A stretch of DNA of 64,000 nucleotides from Chryseobacterium indologenes (GCF_002025665.1 NZ_CP018786.1:3348001-3412000); one strand, 5' to 3'. Positions 17,867-26,392 are shown, counted from the first letter of the stretch. Notes: a model not told the origin generated them from the sequence alone. A program made the numbers and translations.

Positions 17867-18385
17867 TTAAATGTTTTGATTTACGAGAAGTTCCTGCAAC
17901 TTTTTTCTTGCAAAATTGAGTTGGGATTTTGATGTTCCCTCGCTTATGGAAAGCATGATTGCTATTTCCTTATGAGGATATCCTTCAATAGCGAAAAGAT
18001 TAAAGATGGCTCTGCAGCCTTCCGGGAGAAAATTCAATAAGCTCAGAATATCTTTTTCCAGGGAAAGGTTTTCTGTAGTTCCTTCAGAATGATCAATGAA
18101 GTTTTCTTCCAGAGAAATAAACAGTTCTTTGTTGGATCTTAATTTCTGAAGGCATTCATTCACCGTAATTTTTCTTGCCCATGCTTCAAAGGTATCTGCA
18201 TTATGAAGCTGGGTGATTTTCGTGAAGATCTTGTAGAATGTATCGGCTAATACTTCTTCTATATCTTCATCGTTTTTCAAATAGCGTCTGCAGACTGAGT
18301 AAAGCCTGCCCGCCATTTTCTCGTAAACTTTCCGCTGGGCATTGCGGTTGTTACGCTGACATTCCAATAATAATTCTTGTTCCAT
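17867..18385 (-). CDS. ECF-type RNA polymerase sigma factor
   Basis: 172 residues, typical ECF length. Region 2 spans about residues 20-75 (YSVCRRYLKNDEDIEEVLADTF, FEAWARKITVNEC) and region 4 about 110-165 (FLPEGCRAIFNLFAIEGYPH, KEIAIMLSISEGTSKSQL). It opens the operon sigma / plug-VWA membrane protein / VWA lipoprotein. It is divergent from the C1 peptidase gene, with a 199-bp gap between the starts. Its own promoter was not identified. Confidence 0.9.
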   Translation of the reverse strand: MEQELLLECQRNNRNAQRKVYEKMAGRLYSVCRRYLKNDEDIEEVLADTFYKIFTKITQLHNADTFEAWARKITVNECLQKLRSNKELFISLEENFIDHSEGTTENLSLEKDILSLLNFLPEGCRAIFNLFAIEGYPHKEIAIMLSISEGTSKSQLNFARKKLQELLVNQNI

Positions 18386-18584
18386 AGTCAGGAGTTATAT
18401 TATTATAGATGCGGAAACTTTTGAAAGGGTTGGAAACATGATCAACTTTTTTTGAGCAAAAGGGTAAATTGGCCTCTATAATTTCAATCTTTTTTGTGAT
18501 TTTTTTAATTTCAAATTTAACTTTTCCATGTGTAACAAATCTCTATTATCAACGACTCTTAATATAAATAATCTTTTTATAGTA

Positions 18585-19787
18585 ATGAAAAATGCCAAAA
18601 TTGCATCATTACTTTTTGTTTTGTCTGCAGGAAGTATGATGTTTGCCCAAGATGACTTAATCAATAAGTTAAAAAACAACCAATCACAAAATGCTAATTT
18701 TCAGTTCACAACGTTAAAAGACGTTGGCGCGACTTCTGTAAAGAACCAGGGTTCATCAGGAACTTGCTGGAGCTACTCCGGAAACTCTTTCCTTGAATCT
18801 GAAATGCAGAGAATGGGCAAAAAACCTGTAGATCTTGCTGAAATCTTTACAGCGAGAAATTCTTACCACGATAAAGCCAAATTATACGTTTTGAATAATG
18901 GTGCTATCAGCTGGGGAGATGGAGGAGAACTTCACGACGTAATCAATATGTATAAGAAGTATGGAGCTGTTCCTCAGGATGTGTATACAGGATTAAAAGC
19001 TGGACAGACTACCAACAACTTCAAGGAAATGCAAGGGAAACTAAAACCTGTTCTTGACAGCCTTGTTCAGGCTTCTTCAAAAGGGAAACTGACAGATAAC
19101 TGGATGGATTCGGTAGATGCTATTCTTGATGAATATTTAGGAAAAGTACCTGCTAACTTCACATATGAAGGGAAAAACTACACTCCAAAAACATTTGCTA
19201 AAGAAGTAGTAGGAATCAATCCTGAAGATTATGTAGAATTATCTTCTTATAAAGATTATGCTTACTATGAAAAATTTGTAGTTCCCATTCCTGATAACTG
19301 GAGCCACGATTCTGACTGGAATGTTCCGATGAAAGACCTTACTGCAATCATTGACAATGCTGTAACAAAAGGATATTCTGTAGGTTGGGCAACGGATGTT
19401 TCTGAGCCTTATTTCTCTTATAAAAACGGGGTAGCTTACGTTCCGGATATGGATCTTGACCAGATCACTGCAGAGAACAAACAAACTTTGTTTACTGAGC
19501 CTAAAAAAGATAAAACCATCAGTGAAGACATGCGTCAGAAAGCACTTAACAATCTTTCTACAACGGATGACCACGGTATGCATATCGTAGGTTTGGCAAA
19601 AGACCAGACAGGTAAAGAATATTATATGGTGAAAAACTCATGGGGTGTAACCAATGATTTCGCCGGATATCTTTACGTAACAAGACCTTATGTTGAATAC
19701 AAATCAACAGCAATCCTTGTTCACAAAAATGCAATTCCAAAAAGCATCTTAAAACAATTGAAGCCAACTAAAAATATTGGTTTATAA
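18585..19787 (+). CDS. Exported C1-family aminopeptidase (bleomycin hydrolase/PepC-like)
   Basis: 400 residues from the ATG at 18585. An in-frame upstream ATG at 18528 would bury the signal peptide (MKNAKIASLLFVLSAG...MMFAQ), so I reject it. The catalytic triad is visible: Cys61 in SSGTCWSYS, His in TDDHGMHIVG and Asn in VKNSWG. The Gln of the oxyanion hole is in VKNQGSSGTC. The arrangement and length match peptidase family C1B (PepC, bleomycin hydrolase). Most members are cytoplasmic; this one carries a clear export signal. It stands alone on the plus strand with two hairpins after the stop codon. Confidence 0.85.
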   Translation: MKNAKIASLLFVLSAGSMMFAQDDLINKLKNNQSQNANFQFTTLKDVGATSVKNQGSSGTCWSYSGNSFLESEMQRMGKKPVDLAEIFTARNSYHDKAKLYVLNNGAISWGDGGELHDVINMYKKYGAVPQDVYTGLKAGQTTNNFKEMQGKLKPVLDSLVQASSKGKLTDNWMDSVDAILDEYLGKVPANFTYEGKNYTPKTFAKEVVGINPEDYVELSSYKDYAYYEKFVVPIPDNWSHDSDWNVPMKDLTAIIDNAVTKGYSVGWATDVSEPYFSYKNGVAYVPDMDLDQITAENKQTLFTEPKKDKTISEDMRQKALNNLSTTDDHGMHIVGLAKDQTGKEYYMVKNSWGVTNDFAGYLYVTRPYVEYKSTAILVHKNAIPKSILKQLKPTKNIGL

Positions 19788-19803
19788 GATAAAGAAATCA
19801 TTT

Positions 19804-19884
19804 CTGCCATTTTTTAAGGCAGTTTTAGATATTTAAATCTGTTAAAACCCGCTTCTGGAAATTCCGGAAGCGGGTTTGTTTTTA
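19804..19884 (+). terminator. Tandem terminators after the C1 peptidase gene
   Basis: A small hairpin CTGCC...GGCAG followed by T4 at 19804-19826. It is followed by a strong 11-bp stem, AAACCCGCTTC (19845-19855) / GAAGCGGGTTT (19867-19877), with a T-rich tail. Confidence 0.8.
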
Positions 19885-19983
19885 GAATATGTTATTTGAA
19901 AAAATATATTTCCCATTTTAGTGCAAAGTATTGTTTGATTTACAAAAAATATTATATTTGCATGAATCAACAAACTAATTAAC

Positions 19984-20148
19984 ATGAAAAATCTAAAGAA
20001 ATTAACAAAATCGACATTAAAGAACATCATTGGAGGAAATGCTCCACAATGCGAAGGCGATACTGTTGCATGCCGACATAAAGCTGAAAATGGTGTTCCT
20101 GCTTATTGGTCATGCGAACCCGCTGCAACAGGATGCAGATTCTTATAA
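19984..20148 (+). CDS. Double-glycine-leader small peptide (bacteriocin-like)
   Basis: 54 residues, beginning MKNLKKLTKSTLKNIIGG. This is a lysine-rich amphipathic leader ending in Gly-Gly at residues 17-18, the motif cut by C39-peptidase ABC exporters. The mature part would be about 36 residues, with four cysteines at positions 23, 30, 44 and 51 and a Trp. Chryseobacterium genomes carry many such short genes, often named bacteriocin-like. No exporter, maturase or immunity gene is adjacent. The gene is followed by its own strong terminator. Activity is unknown. Confidence 0.75.
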   Translation: MKNLKKLTKSTLKNIIGGNAPQCEGDTVACRHKAENGVPAYWSCEPAATGCRFL

Positions 20149-20194
20149 AAAGGAATTCAAAGCTTTTAGAAATTGTTTATAAAGAAGTAAATAA

Positions 20195-20229
20195 AAACCC
20201 GATTTCAGAGTTTCTGAAATCGGGTTCTT
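20195..20229 (+). terminator. Terminator after the GG-leader peptide
   Basis: 13-bp perfect stem, AACCCGATTTCAG (20196-20208) / CTGAAATCGGGTT (20214-20226), followed by CTTT. Confidence 0.8.
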
Positions 20230-20373
20230 TAATAAATAGGTGAAAATTAAATATAAAATAAAGTGAATTATGCTGATTTAATACCAGATTGAATCGTCAA
20301 ATCCAGCTTGCAGTGAATAAATTATGCTGTTAAAAAATCAACCGCGAAATGAATTGACAATTCATTATTGATA

Positions 20374-21435
20374 TTAAAATAAAACGCCCATACTTTCTGC
20401 TGAAAAATCAAGAAGTGCTTCAGTATTGCCATCTTTGATCTTCTGTACCCACTGATGATCCTGTAAGATTGCTCTTCCTACTGCAACAAGATCAAACTCT
20501 TCATTGTCAAGTCTTCTGATCAATTCTGTAAGGTCTCTTTTTTCTGTTCCTTGCCCTGCAAAAGCATTCAGGAAATCACCGTTCAAACCTACTGAACCTA
20601 CCGTAATGGTTGGCTGTCCGGTAATTTTTTTAGCCCATCCTGCAAAGTTTAAATCAGAACCTTCAAATTCCGGTTCCCAGAAACGACGCTGTGAACAATG
20701 GAAAATATCTACACCAGCCTCTTTTAATGGTAATAACCAGTCTTCCATTTCGTTTGGAGTGAATGCCAGTCTTGTTTTATAATCCTGCTGCTTCCACTGT
20801 GAAAGACGGATAATAATGGTAAAGTCCTCTCCTACTGCTGCTCTGATCGCTTTTACTACTTCTACAGCAAATCTGCTTCTTTCTTTTAATGTTTTACCTC
20901 CGTATTCGTCAGTCCTTGTATTGGTCACTTCCCAGAAAAACTGGTCAATAAGGTATCCATGTGCTCCATGGATTTCAATACAATCGAAACCAAGATCTTT
21001 TGCTGATTTTGCGGATGCTGCAAACTGTGCAATGGTATCCTGAATATCTTCAATTGTCATTGTTGAAGCTTTTTCCATTTGAACTAACGGATAGTCTTCC
21101 GACATTCTTGTATCTCCTACATGCCAGATCTGAGGTCCCATTTTACCTCCATTCTGATGTACAGTATCGATGACATTTTTCCAGCCATTTAATGCTTCTG
21201 TACCATAGAAATCAGGGATATTCTGTAAGTTCTTTGATCCAGGTCTGTTGATCACAGTTCCCTCAGAAAGAATTAATCCTACTTCTGAAGCAGCTCTCCT
21301 TCCGTAATAGTCTGCAATATTCTGAGTGGGAACTCCATTGTCAGATTGTGCTCTGGTCATAGGAGCCATTACTATTCTATTTTTAAGCTGTAAATTCTTG
21401 TATTGAAACGGTTTAAATAATGATGATGTACTCAT
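20374..21435 (-). CDS. Ene-reductase, old yellow enzyme family
   Basis: 353 residues, with the typical FMN-dependent TIM-barrel features: LFKPFQYKNLQLKNRIVMAPMTRAQS at the N-terminus, the QIWHVG strand, and the signature GFDCIEIHGAHGYLIDQFFW with the paired His residues that bind the substrate carbonyl. These enzymes reduce activated C=C bonds, nitro groups and quinone-like electrophiles with NAD(P)H. The gene is divergent from an HxlR-type regulator, and the shared gap carries repeated GTAAC motifs, so electrophile-responsive control is likely. Confidence 0.9.
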   Translation of the reverse strand: MSTSSLFKPFQYKNLQLKNRIVMAPMTRAQSDNGVPTQNIADYYGRRAASEVGLILSEGTVINRPGSKNLQNIPDFYGTEALNGWKNVIDTVHQNGGKMGPQIWHVGDTRMSEDYPLVQMEKASTMTIEDIQDTIAQFAASAKSAKDLGFDCIEIHGAHGYLIDQFFWEVTNTRTDEYGGKTLKERSRFAVEVVKAIRAAVGEDFTIIIRLSQWKQQDYKTRLAFTPNEMEDWLLPLKEAGVDIFHCSQRRFWEPEFEGSDLNFAGWAKKITGQPTITVGSVGLNGDFLNAFAGQGTEKRDLTELIRRLDNEEFDLVAVGRAILQDHQWVQKIKDGNTEALLDFSAESMGVLF

Positions 21436-21458
21436 ATTTAAATTTATATTTTATAATT

Positions 21459-21555
21459 GTTACACAAAGTAACTAATAATAGTTCACTTTTGTATCTTTT
21501 ATTAAAAAAATAGTGGTAACTTCGCAGTAACTTACATTAGTAACATTAAAGTAAC
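21459..21555. promoter_or_regulatory. Repeated GTAAC motifs between ene-reductase and HxlR genes
   Basis: An inverted pair GTTAC-N5-GTAAC lies at 21459-21473. It is followed by four direct GTAAC repeats beginning at 21516, 21527, 21540 and 21551 (steps of 11, 13 and 11 bp, about one helical turn). They fill the divergent 166-bp gap and are the obvious candidate binding sites for the adjacent HxlR regulator. Confidence 0.55.
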
Positions 21556-21601
21556 ATATGAAACTTTGGTTTTATATGCTGTTTAAAATAAAGATCTCCT
21601 T

Positions 21602-21994
21602 ATGAAAAAGAATGAATTAATGCAATACAGCTGCCCTCTGGGCAAGGCAATGGCCGCTTTGGGAAGCAAATGGAAGCCTATTATTGTTCTTGTTATTAAA
21701 GACAGGAAGTTACGTTTTGGAGAGCTGGCAGTACGCATTAATGTCATTTCCAGAAAGGTATTGACTGATCAATTGAGGGAGATGGAAACTGATGGTCTGG
21801 TTATCCGTGAAGAGTTTAAAGAACTGCCTCCGCGAGTGGAATATTCTCTTACAGAAAAAGGATTGGCTTTATTACCTATTCTGTATTTACTGGAAGAGTG
21901 GGAAGCAAAATATCAGGTGAAGGGACAGCATGAAGATAAAGATTGTTCTTTTTTGAATGAAGATATAAAAAATAAAAAGGCTGTCAATGTTTGA
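21602..21994 (+). CDS. HxlR-family winged-helix regulator
   Basis: 130 residues. The family signature is present: CPLGKAMAALGSKWKPIIVLVI, RFGELAVRINVISRKVLTDQLREMETDGLV and REEFKELPPRVEYSLTEKG. The conserved N-terminal cysteine (Cys11) is the residue that senses quinones, aldehydes or oxidants in relatives such as YodB and HypR. Divergent pairing with an old-yellow-enzyme gene fits an electrophile sensor. Confidence 0.9.
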   Translation: MKKNELMQYSCPLGKAMAALGSKWKPIIVLVIKDRKLRFGELAVRINVISRKVLTDQLREMETDGLVIREEFKELPPRVEYSLTEKGLALLPILYLLEEWEAKYQVKGQHEDKDCSFLNEDIKNKKAVNV

Positions 21995-22034
21995 TCGCTT
22001 TTTTGCTTTTTAAAACAATACTGAACATTATTTA

Positions 22035-22322
22035 TTAATTATCCGGCTTACTTTTTATAAATAAGGATAAAATAAAAAATGTAATTAAAAACATAATAAA
22101 CTGAATCAATAATACAGGCCATATACTTGGATCAGCATATCTACATCCGAAACTCAAAATTGAGACAGGAAATGTTACTATTAAAGCATATAAAGTCCAT
22201 TCACCATATAATGGATCGCTGCCATAAGCTGAACATACTGCCAATGTTCCGGTTCCTACATATAGTATCGAAATAATAAGTGCCCATTTTCGGGACTTCA
22301 AAAATGAAGTTATTTCTTTCAT
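22035..22322 (-). CDS. Small membrane protein, unknown function
   Basis: 95 residues with three hydrophobic segments (about 14-32, 43-60 and 68-88) and a positively charged N-terminus (KSRKW). I recognise no family. It is divergent from the AhpD-like gene, and the gap between them holds a 19-bp direct repeat. Confidence 0.6.
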   Translation of the reverse strand: MKEITSFLKSRKWALIISILYVGTGTLAVCSAYGSDPLYGEWTLYALIVTFPVSILSFGCRYADPSIWPVLLIQFIMFLITFFILSLFIKSKPDN

Positions 22323-22351
22323 GTTTTATTTAATATAATTGAGCACTTTCA

Positions 22352-22417
22352 AAAAGGTAAGTATATAACGAAAAGGTAAGCATATAGGTTCAAAGCCATT
22401 TCTGATGCAAATTTGCA
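22352..22417. promoter_or_regulatory. Tandem 19-bp repeat and palindrome upstream of AhpD-like gene
   Basis: AAAAGGTAAGTATATAACG (22352-22370) is followed immediately by AAAAGGTAAGCATATAGGT (22371-22389), sharing 16 of 19 positions. A perfect 12-bp palindrome, TGCAAATTTGCA, lies at 22406-22417, 14 bp before the ATG of the plus-strand gene. These are likely regulator and promoter sites. Confidence 0.45.
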
Positions 22418-22431
22418 GAAAATATTTCACT

Positions 22432-22848
22432 ATGAATTACAAAGAAATTGCAAAAGAAACCATTGGAAATTTATACAAAGCCCACCACAGCATCCGAAAA
22501 TCCGGTATTGATGAAAAACTGATCGCTTTGGTAGAGTTACGCGTCTCACAAATCAATGGCTGTGCTTATTGCTGCAGTTATCATGCTAAAGAATTATCTG
22601 ATTTTGGGTTTGAGCAAGATACCATTAACAGGCTCCCGGGCTGGAAACACACGAATGCCTTTAATGATCAGCAAAAGCTTGTTTTAGAATGGGCTGAAGC
22701 TGTCATTGACAGTAAAGATGATTGGCAACATATCAAAGCAAAACTGACTGAGCAATTTACGGAAAGAGAAATTGTGGAGCTTACCGCAAGTATAACTTTG
22801 ATGAATACTTTGAATAAATTGAGGATTACTTTGGCTGAGGTAGATTAA
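22432..22848 (+). CDS. AhpD-like / carboxymuconolactone decarboxylase-family protein
   Basis: 138 residues from ATG 22432; an upstream ATG at 22405 adds nine atypical residues. The AhpD core is present: LVELRVSQINGCAYCCSYHAKEL, giving Cys44-x-x-Cys47 and His51, followed by the usual helical second half (LVLEWAEAVI, ELTASITLMNTLNKLRI). The CxxC site supports a peroxide- or alkylating-stress role as a thiol reductant, known for the family, but the partner is not shown. Confidence 0.85.
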   Translation: MNYKEIAKETIGNLYKAHHSIRKSGIDEKLIALVELRVSQINGCAYCCSYHAKELSDFGFEQDTINRLPGWKHTNAFNDQQKLVLEWAEAVIDSKDDWQHIKAKLTEQFTEREIVELTASITLMNTLNKLRITLAEVD

Positions 22849-22879
22849 TCAAGAAGGAGCTATAAATCTATGGCTGTTT

Positions 22880-23230
22880 TTATTTTTGAATAGATAATTT
22901 ATTAAGTTGTATTTGAACACTTTCATGGTAATCGCCATTAAGGTAATATACAAACCCTTTCTCTATCACAGCTTTTGAACCTGCTTTAGGAATTGAATCT
23001 TTGTATTTAAAATAAAGGGTATCATTTTTTAAGCTATAATTTCCGCTGTACACATCTTTATCCCGCATCATTCCCTGGGAAATGAATTCGAAACTGTTAT
23101 CATCATACATTTTCAAATAAATCCAGCCTAAAGGAGCTTCTCTGTCTGCCAGTAAAACTTCTTTTTTATTCGCTTTCTTACAACCTATAATTATTAATAT
23201 TAAGATCAAATATAAGAGTCTAATTTTCAT
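22880..23230 (-). CDS. Small lipoprotein, unknown function
   Basis: 116 residues. Hydrophobic signal with lipobox IIIGC (Cys17), then a ~100-residue beta-rich domain (FEFISQGMMRDKDVYSGNYSLKNDTLYFKY) of a type often seen in flavobacterial lipoproteins. No family recognised. Confidence 0.6.
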   Translation of the reverse strand: MKIRLLYLILILIIIGCKKANKKEVLLADREAPLGWIYLKMYDDNSFEFISQGMMRDKDVYSGNYSLKNDTLYFKYKDSIPKAGSKAVIEKGFVYYLNGDYHESVQIQLNKLSIQK

Positions 23231-23264
23231 GGTTTATCACTGAAGGATTCAAGTAAATATAAAC

Positions 23265-23296
23265 AAAAAAACCACTCCCAAAAGGAAGCGGTTTTT
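23265..23296 (-). terminator. Terminator after the E1 alpha/beta gene
   Basis: On the minus strand AACCGCTTCC pairs with GGGAGTGGTT around a TTTT loop (10 bp including G-U pairs), followed by a T6 tail. Confidence 0.7.
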
Positions 23297-23316
23297 AAAT
23301 GTATCTAAAATCCCAA

Positions 23317-25749
23317 TTAGAATATCGCAGGATATTTCTGAGGATTTGTTTCATTAAACATTGCGTAGATTTTTTCCACCATATCGTCTGTAGACGGTTT
23401 GCTGAAATAATCACCATCACTTGCATATGCTGGTCTGTGATCATTAGCAGAGATCGTCAACGGATCTGAATCCAGATATCTGAATGCTTTCTGCTTTTCA
23501 AGGATCTGCTGTAGGATGAACCCTGTAGTTCCTCCTTCCACATCTTCGTCAATCACGACTAATCTGTTGGTTTTCTTAACACTTTCAGCAATTTCGTGAG
23601 ATAAATCGAAAGGAATCAATGACTGAATATCGATTACTTCTGCAGAAATTCCTAATTTTTCCAATTCGTTGGCAGCTTCCGTTACAATTCTCCATGTAGA
23701 ACCGTACGTTACCAAAGTAACATCTTTTCCTTCTTTAGTTACTTCAATTTTCCCTACAGGAACTGTGAATTCACCTAAGTTATCCGGTTGTTTTTCTTTT
23801 AATCTGTATCCATTCAGACATTCTACGATGATGGCAGGTTCGTCAGCCTGAAGCATAGTGTTGTAGAATCCTGCTGCTTTTGTAAGATTTCTAGGTACTA
23901 ATACTAAAATTCCTTTTGAAAGGTTCAGAATACCCGCCATTGGAGAGCCAGAGTGCCAGATTCCTTCTAATCTGTGACCTCTCGTTCTGATAATTAATGG
24001 AGCTTTCTGACCTCCTTTTGTTCTGTAATGTACCGTTGCCAGATCATCACTCATTCCCTGTAAACAGTAAAGAACATAGTCTAAGTATTGGATTTCAGCG
24101 ATTGGTCTTAAACCTCTCATCGCCATACCAATTCCCTGTCCAAGGATCGTTGCTTCACGAATTCCTGTATCAGCGATACGTAAAGCACCATATTTTTCCT
24201 GCATTCCTTCCAATCCCTGGTTTACGTCACCGATATTTCCGGTATCCTCTCCAAAGATTAAAGTTTCAGGATATTTCTCAAAAATTTTGTCGAAGTTGTT
24301 TCTGATCACTACTCTTCCATCTACATCTTCAGAGCTGTCAGAATATACAGGTTTGATTTCCTGAACGTTTTCAGCCTTCCATTCAGACTGAGAATATAAG
24401 TGAGAAGAATAGTTGTCTTTTTCAACAGCAGATACTTCATTGTATTTCTGCATCAATTGATTTCTTTCTGCAGAATTTGTTCCTCTTGTTGCCAGTAAAG
24501 TCTGTCTTACCAAATGGAAAATATCTTTCTTAGCTTTTGAAACTAATTTGTTGAAGTGAGCAATATAAGTTTCCACTTCAGCATTTTGTCCTTTAAGGTT
24601 TTCTACTAAAGGTAAAATAGACTGAATAAGTACTGAAATGGCTTTCTGATAGTTTTCCCAAGCTACTTTCTGACCTGTTTTTGCTGCTTTTTTCGCTTCT
24701 TCGTCAATAGCATCCAATTCTTCAGCAGTAGCAATTACTTCCTCTTTTCCATCTATTTCGATAGAATAGTTCAGAATCCACTCTTTGAATTTTGCCAGCC
24801 CGTCATACTCTGCTTCCCAAGCCAGACGTTCTTCGTTTTTATATCTTTCGTGAGATCCGGATGTAGAGTGTCCCTGAGGCTGAGTAACGTCTACCACGTG
24901 CACTACCACTGGTACACTTTCTGTTCTTGCAAAATGTTCTGCCTTAGCATAAGCATCTAATAATGCAGGATAATCCCAAGCTCTTACCTGGATAATCTCA
25001 CATCCCTGGTTTTCTCCTTCTTTTCTCTGGAAACCACTTAGCATTTCACTGATATCAGCTTTTGCTCTCTGATTTTTCGTAGGAACTGAAATTCCGTATC
25101 CGTCATCCCAGATAGAAACAATCATAGGAACCTGAAGAGCACATGCTGCATTCAGAGTTTCCCAGAAGTGTCCTTCTGCTGTAGAAGCATCCCCAATAGT
25201 TCCGAAAGCAATTTCGTTACCTTCTCTTGAGAATTTTTCTGAACCGTCAAATTTTACGCTTTTATAGATCGTTGAAGCCTGAGCTAATCCCAATAATCTT
25301 GGCATTTGTCCGGCTGTAGGGGAAATATCGGAAGAAATATTTTTCTGAGCTGTCAAATCTTTCCAGCTTCCGTCTTCATTTAAACTTCTTGTTGCAAAAT
25401 GCCCGTTCATTTGTCTTCCCGCTGATGCAGGCTCTCTTTCCACACTGGTATCTGCATACATCTGTGCAAAGAAACTTTCTACTGTTAAGGCATCTATTGC
25501 CAATGCAAAAGTCTGATCCCTGTAATATCCTGAACGGAAGTCTCCATTTCTGAAAACTTTCGCCATTGCAAGCTGAGGAAGTTCTTTTCCATCCCCAAAA
25601 ATTCCAAATTTAGCTTTTCCAGTGAGTACTTCTCTCCTTCCGAGATAAGACATTTCACGAGAGATCCTTCCTAACCTGTAGTCTCCAAGTATCTGATTTT
25701 TAAAATCTTGAAAGGATATTTGCTGTGTTTCAATATAGGTTGTTTGCAT
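23317..25749 (-). CDS. 2-oxoacid dehydrogenase E1, fused alpha and beta subunits
   Basis: 810 residues from MQTTYIETQQ (ATG 25747-25749); a start at 25779 adds ten atypical residues. The N-terminal ~390 residues are the E1 alpha subunit, with RDQTFALAI, GRQMNGHFATRS and the thiamine-diphosphate motif GDASTAEGHFWETLNAACAL then VSIWDDGYGIS. The C-terminal ~340 are E1 beta (LIFGEDTGNIGDVNQGLEGM, IADTGIREATILGQGIGMAM, IQYLDYVLYCLQ, HRPAYASDGDYF). The fusion is normal in Bacteroidota. It is most like branched-chain or 2-oxoisovalerate E1 proteins; the substrate cannot be fixed from sequence. E2 and E3 are not adjacent. Confidence 0.85.
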   Translation of the reverse strand: MQTTYIETQQISFQDFKNQILGDYRLGRISREMSYLGRREVLTGKAKFGIFGDGKELPQLAMAKVFRNGDFRSGYYRDQTFALAIDALTVESFFAQMYADTSVEREPASAGRQMNGHFATRSLNEDGSWKDLTAQKNISSDISPTAGQMPRLLGLAQASTIYKSVKFDGSEKFSREGNEIAFGTIGDASTAEGHFWETLNAACALQVPMIVSIWDDGYGISVPTKNQRAKADISEMLSGFQRKEGENQGCEIIQVRAWDYPALLDAYAKAEHFARTESVPVVVHVVDVTQPQGHSTSGSHERYKNEERLAWEAEYDGLAKFKEWILNYSIEIDGKEEVIATAEELDAIDEEAKKAAKTGQKVAWENYQKAISVLIQSILPLVENLKGQNAEVETYIAHFNKLVSKAKKDIFHLVRQTLLATRGTNSAERNQLMQKYNEVSAVEKDNYSSHLYSQSEWKAENVQEIKPVYSDSSEDVDGRVVIRNNFDKIFEKYPETLIFGEDTGNIGDVNQGLEGMQEKYGALRIADTGIREATILGQGIGMAMRGLRPIAEIQYLDYVLYCLQGMSDDLATVHYRTKGGQKAPLIIRTRGHRLEGIWHSGSPMAGILNLSKGILVLVPRNLTKAAGFYNTMLQADEPAIIVECLNGYRLKEKQPDNLGEFTVPVGKIEVTKEGKDVTLVTYGSTWRIVTEAANELEKLGISAEVIDIQSLIPFDLSHEIAESVKKTNRLVVIDEDVEGGTTGFILQQILEKQKAFRYLDSDPLTISANDHRPAYASDGDYFSKPSTDDMVEKIYAMFNETNPQKYPAIF

Positions 25750-25884
25750 AGCTAAGTAAAAAAGTTTTTTAATCTTCAAGTATTTTGCTAATATACACTT
25801 TTTAAATTAATTTTAATTTTTAATAATCTTTTTTAAAAATTTGATAATAAAAAAAATTGTGCTTTATTTTGAAAAAAATTGTAA

Positions 25885-26181
25885 ATGATGGAAAAAAAGT
25901 CACCTCACATCTTGAATGCGTCCAGCAATCTTTTAGGATTTTCATTAATCATTATTACGTCACTGAAAATCTCTAAGATCAGTCAGAATACGTATTTGGA
26001 CGAATTTGCAGGATTTGCCTGTATTCTTTTTGCCTGTAGCTGTTTCTTTTCATTTCTGGCGATCAGAACTAGGAATAGAAAGCGGGAATCTACGTTTGAG
26101 AACATTGCGGATTATTTATTTTTAATCGCTTTATTTTGTATAGTTCTAGCTGTTATTATTGTAACCCTGAAAATTATTTAA
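25885..26181 (+). CDS. Small membrane protein, unknown function
   Basis: 98 residues (ATG 25885; a second ATG at 25888 is equally possible). Three hydrophobic segments (about 14-30, 42-60 and 76-97) are separated by charged loops such as RTRNRKRE. It is a single gene divergent from the E1 gene. No family assignment. Confidence 0.6.
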   Translation: MMEKKSPHILNASSNLLGFSLIIITSLKISKISQNTYLDEFAGFACILFACSCFFSFLAIRTRNRKRESTFENIADYLFLIALFCIVLAVIIVTLKII

Positions 26182-26313
26182 TTTAAAATTTTCGCACAAT
26201 TGCGTAATTTACGGTAATACATAAGGGCAATCGTATAAAAATTTGAGAATTCAATAAGAAGCTATTTCCAATTTTTTTAACTGAATCAATATCAGATTCT
26301 AAATATAAAAGAG

Positions 26314-26370
26314 AAAGTGTTTTGTACATATTTCCAGATTCCTGAAAACATATTACAAAACACTTTAGTT
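26314..26370 (-). terminator. Terminator after the VGIGT-repeat protein gene
   Basis: 13-bp arms AAAGTGTTTTGTA (26314-26326) and TACAAAACACTTT (26354-26366) with further pairing inside. It lies 26 bp past the stop codon in the minus direction. The tail is A/T-rich rather than pure T. Confidence 0.55.
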
Positions 26371-26392
26371 TTAATTATAATAAAAGGTAGAA

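Noticed and set aside
23317..25749. E1 alpha/beta fusion as a novel gene fusion
   Set aside because: This fused form is usual in Bacteroidota.
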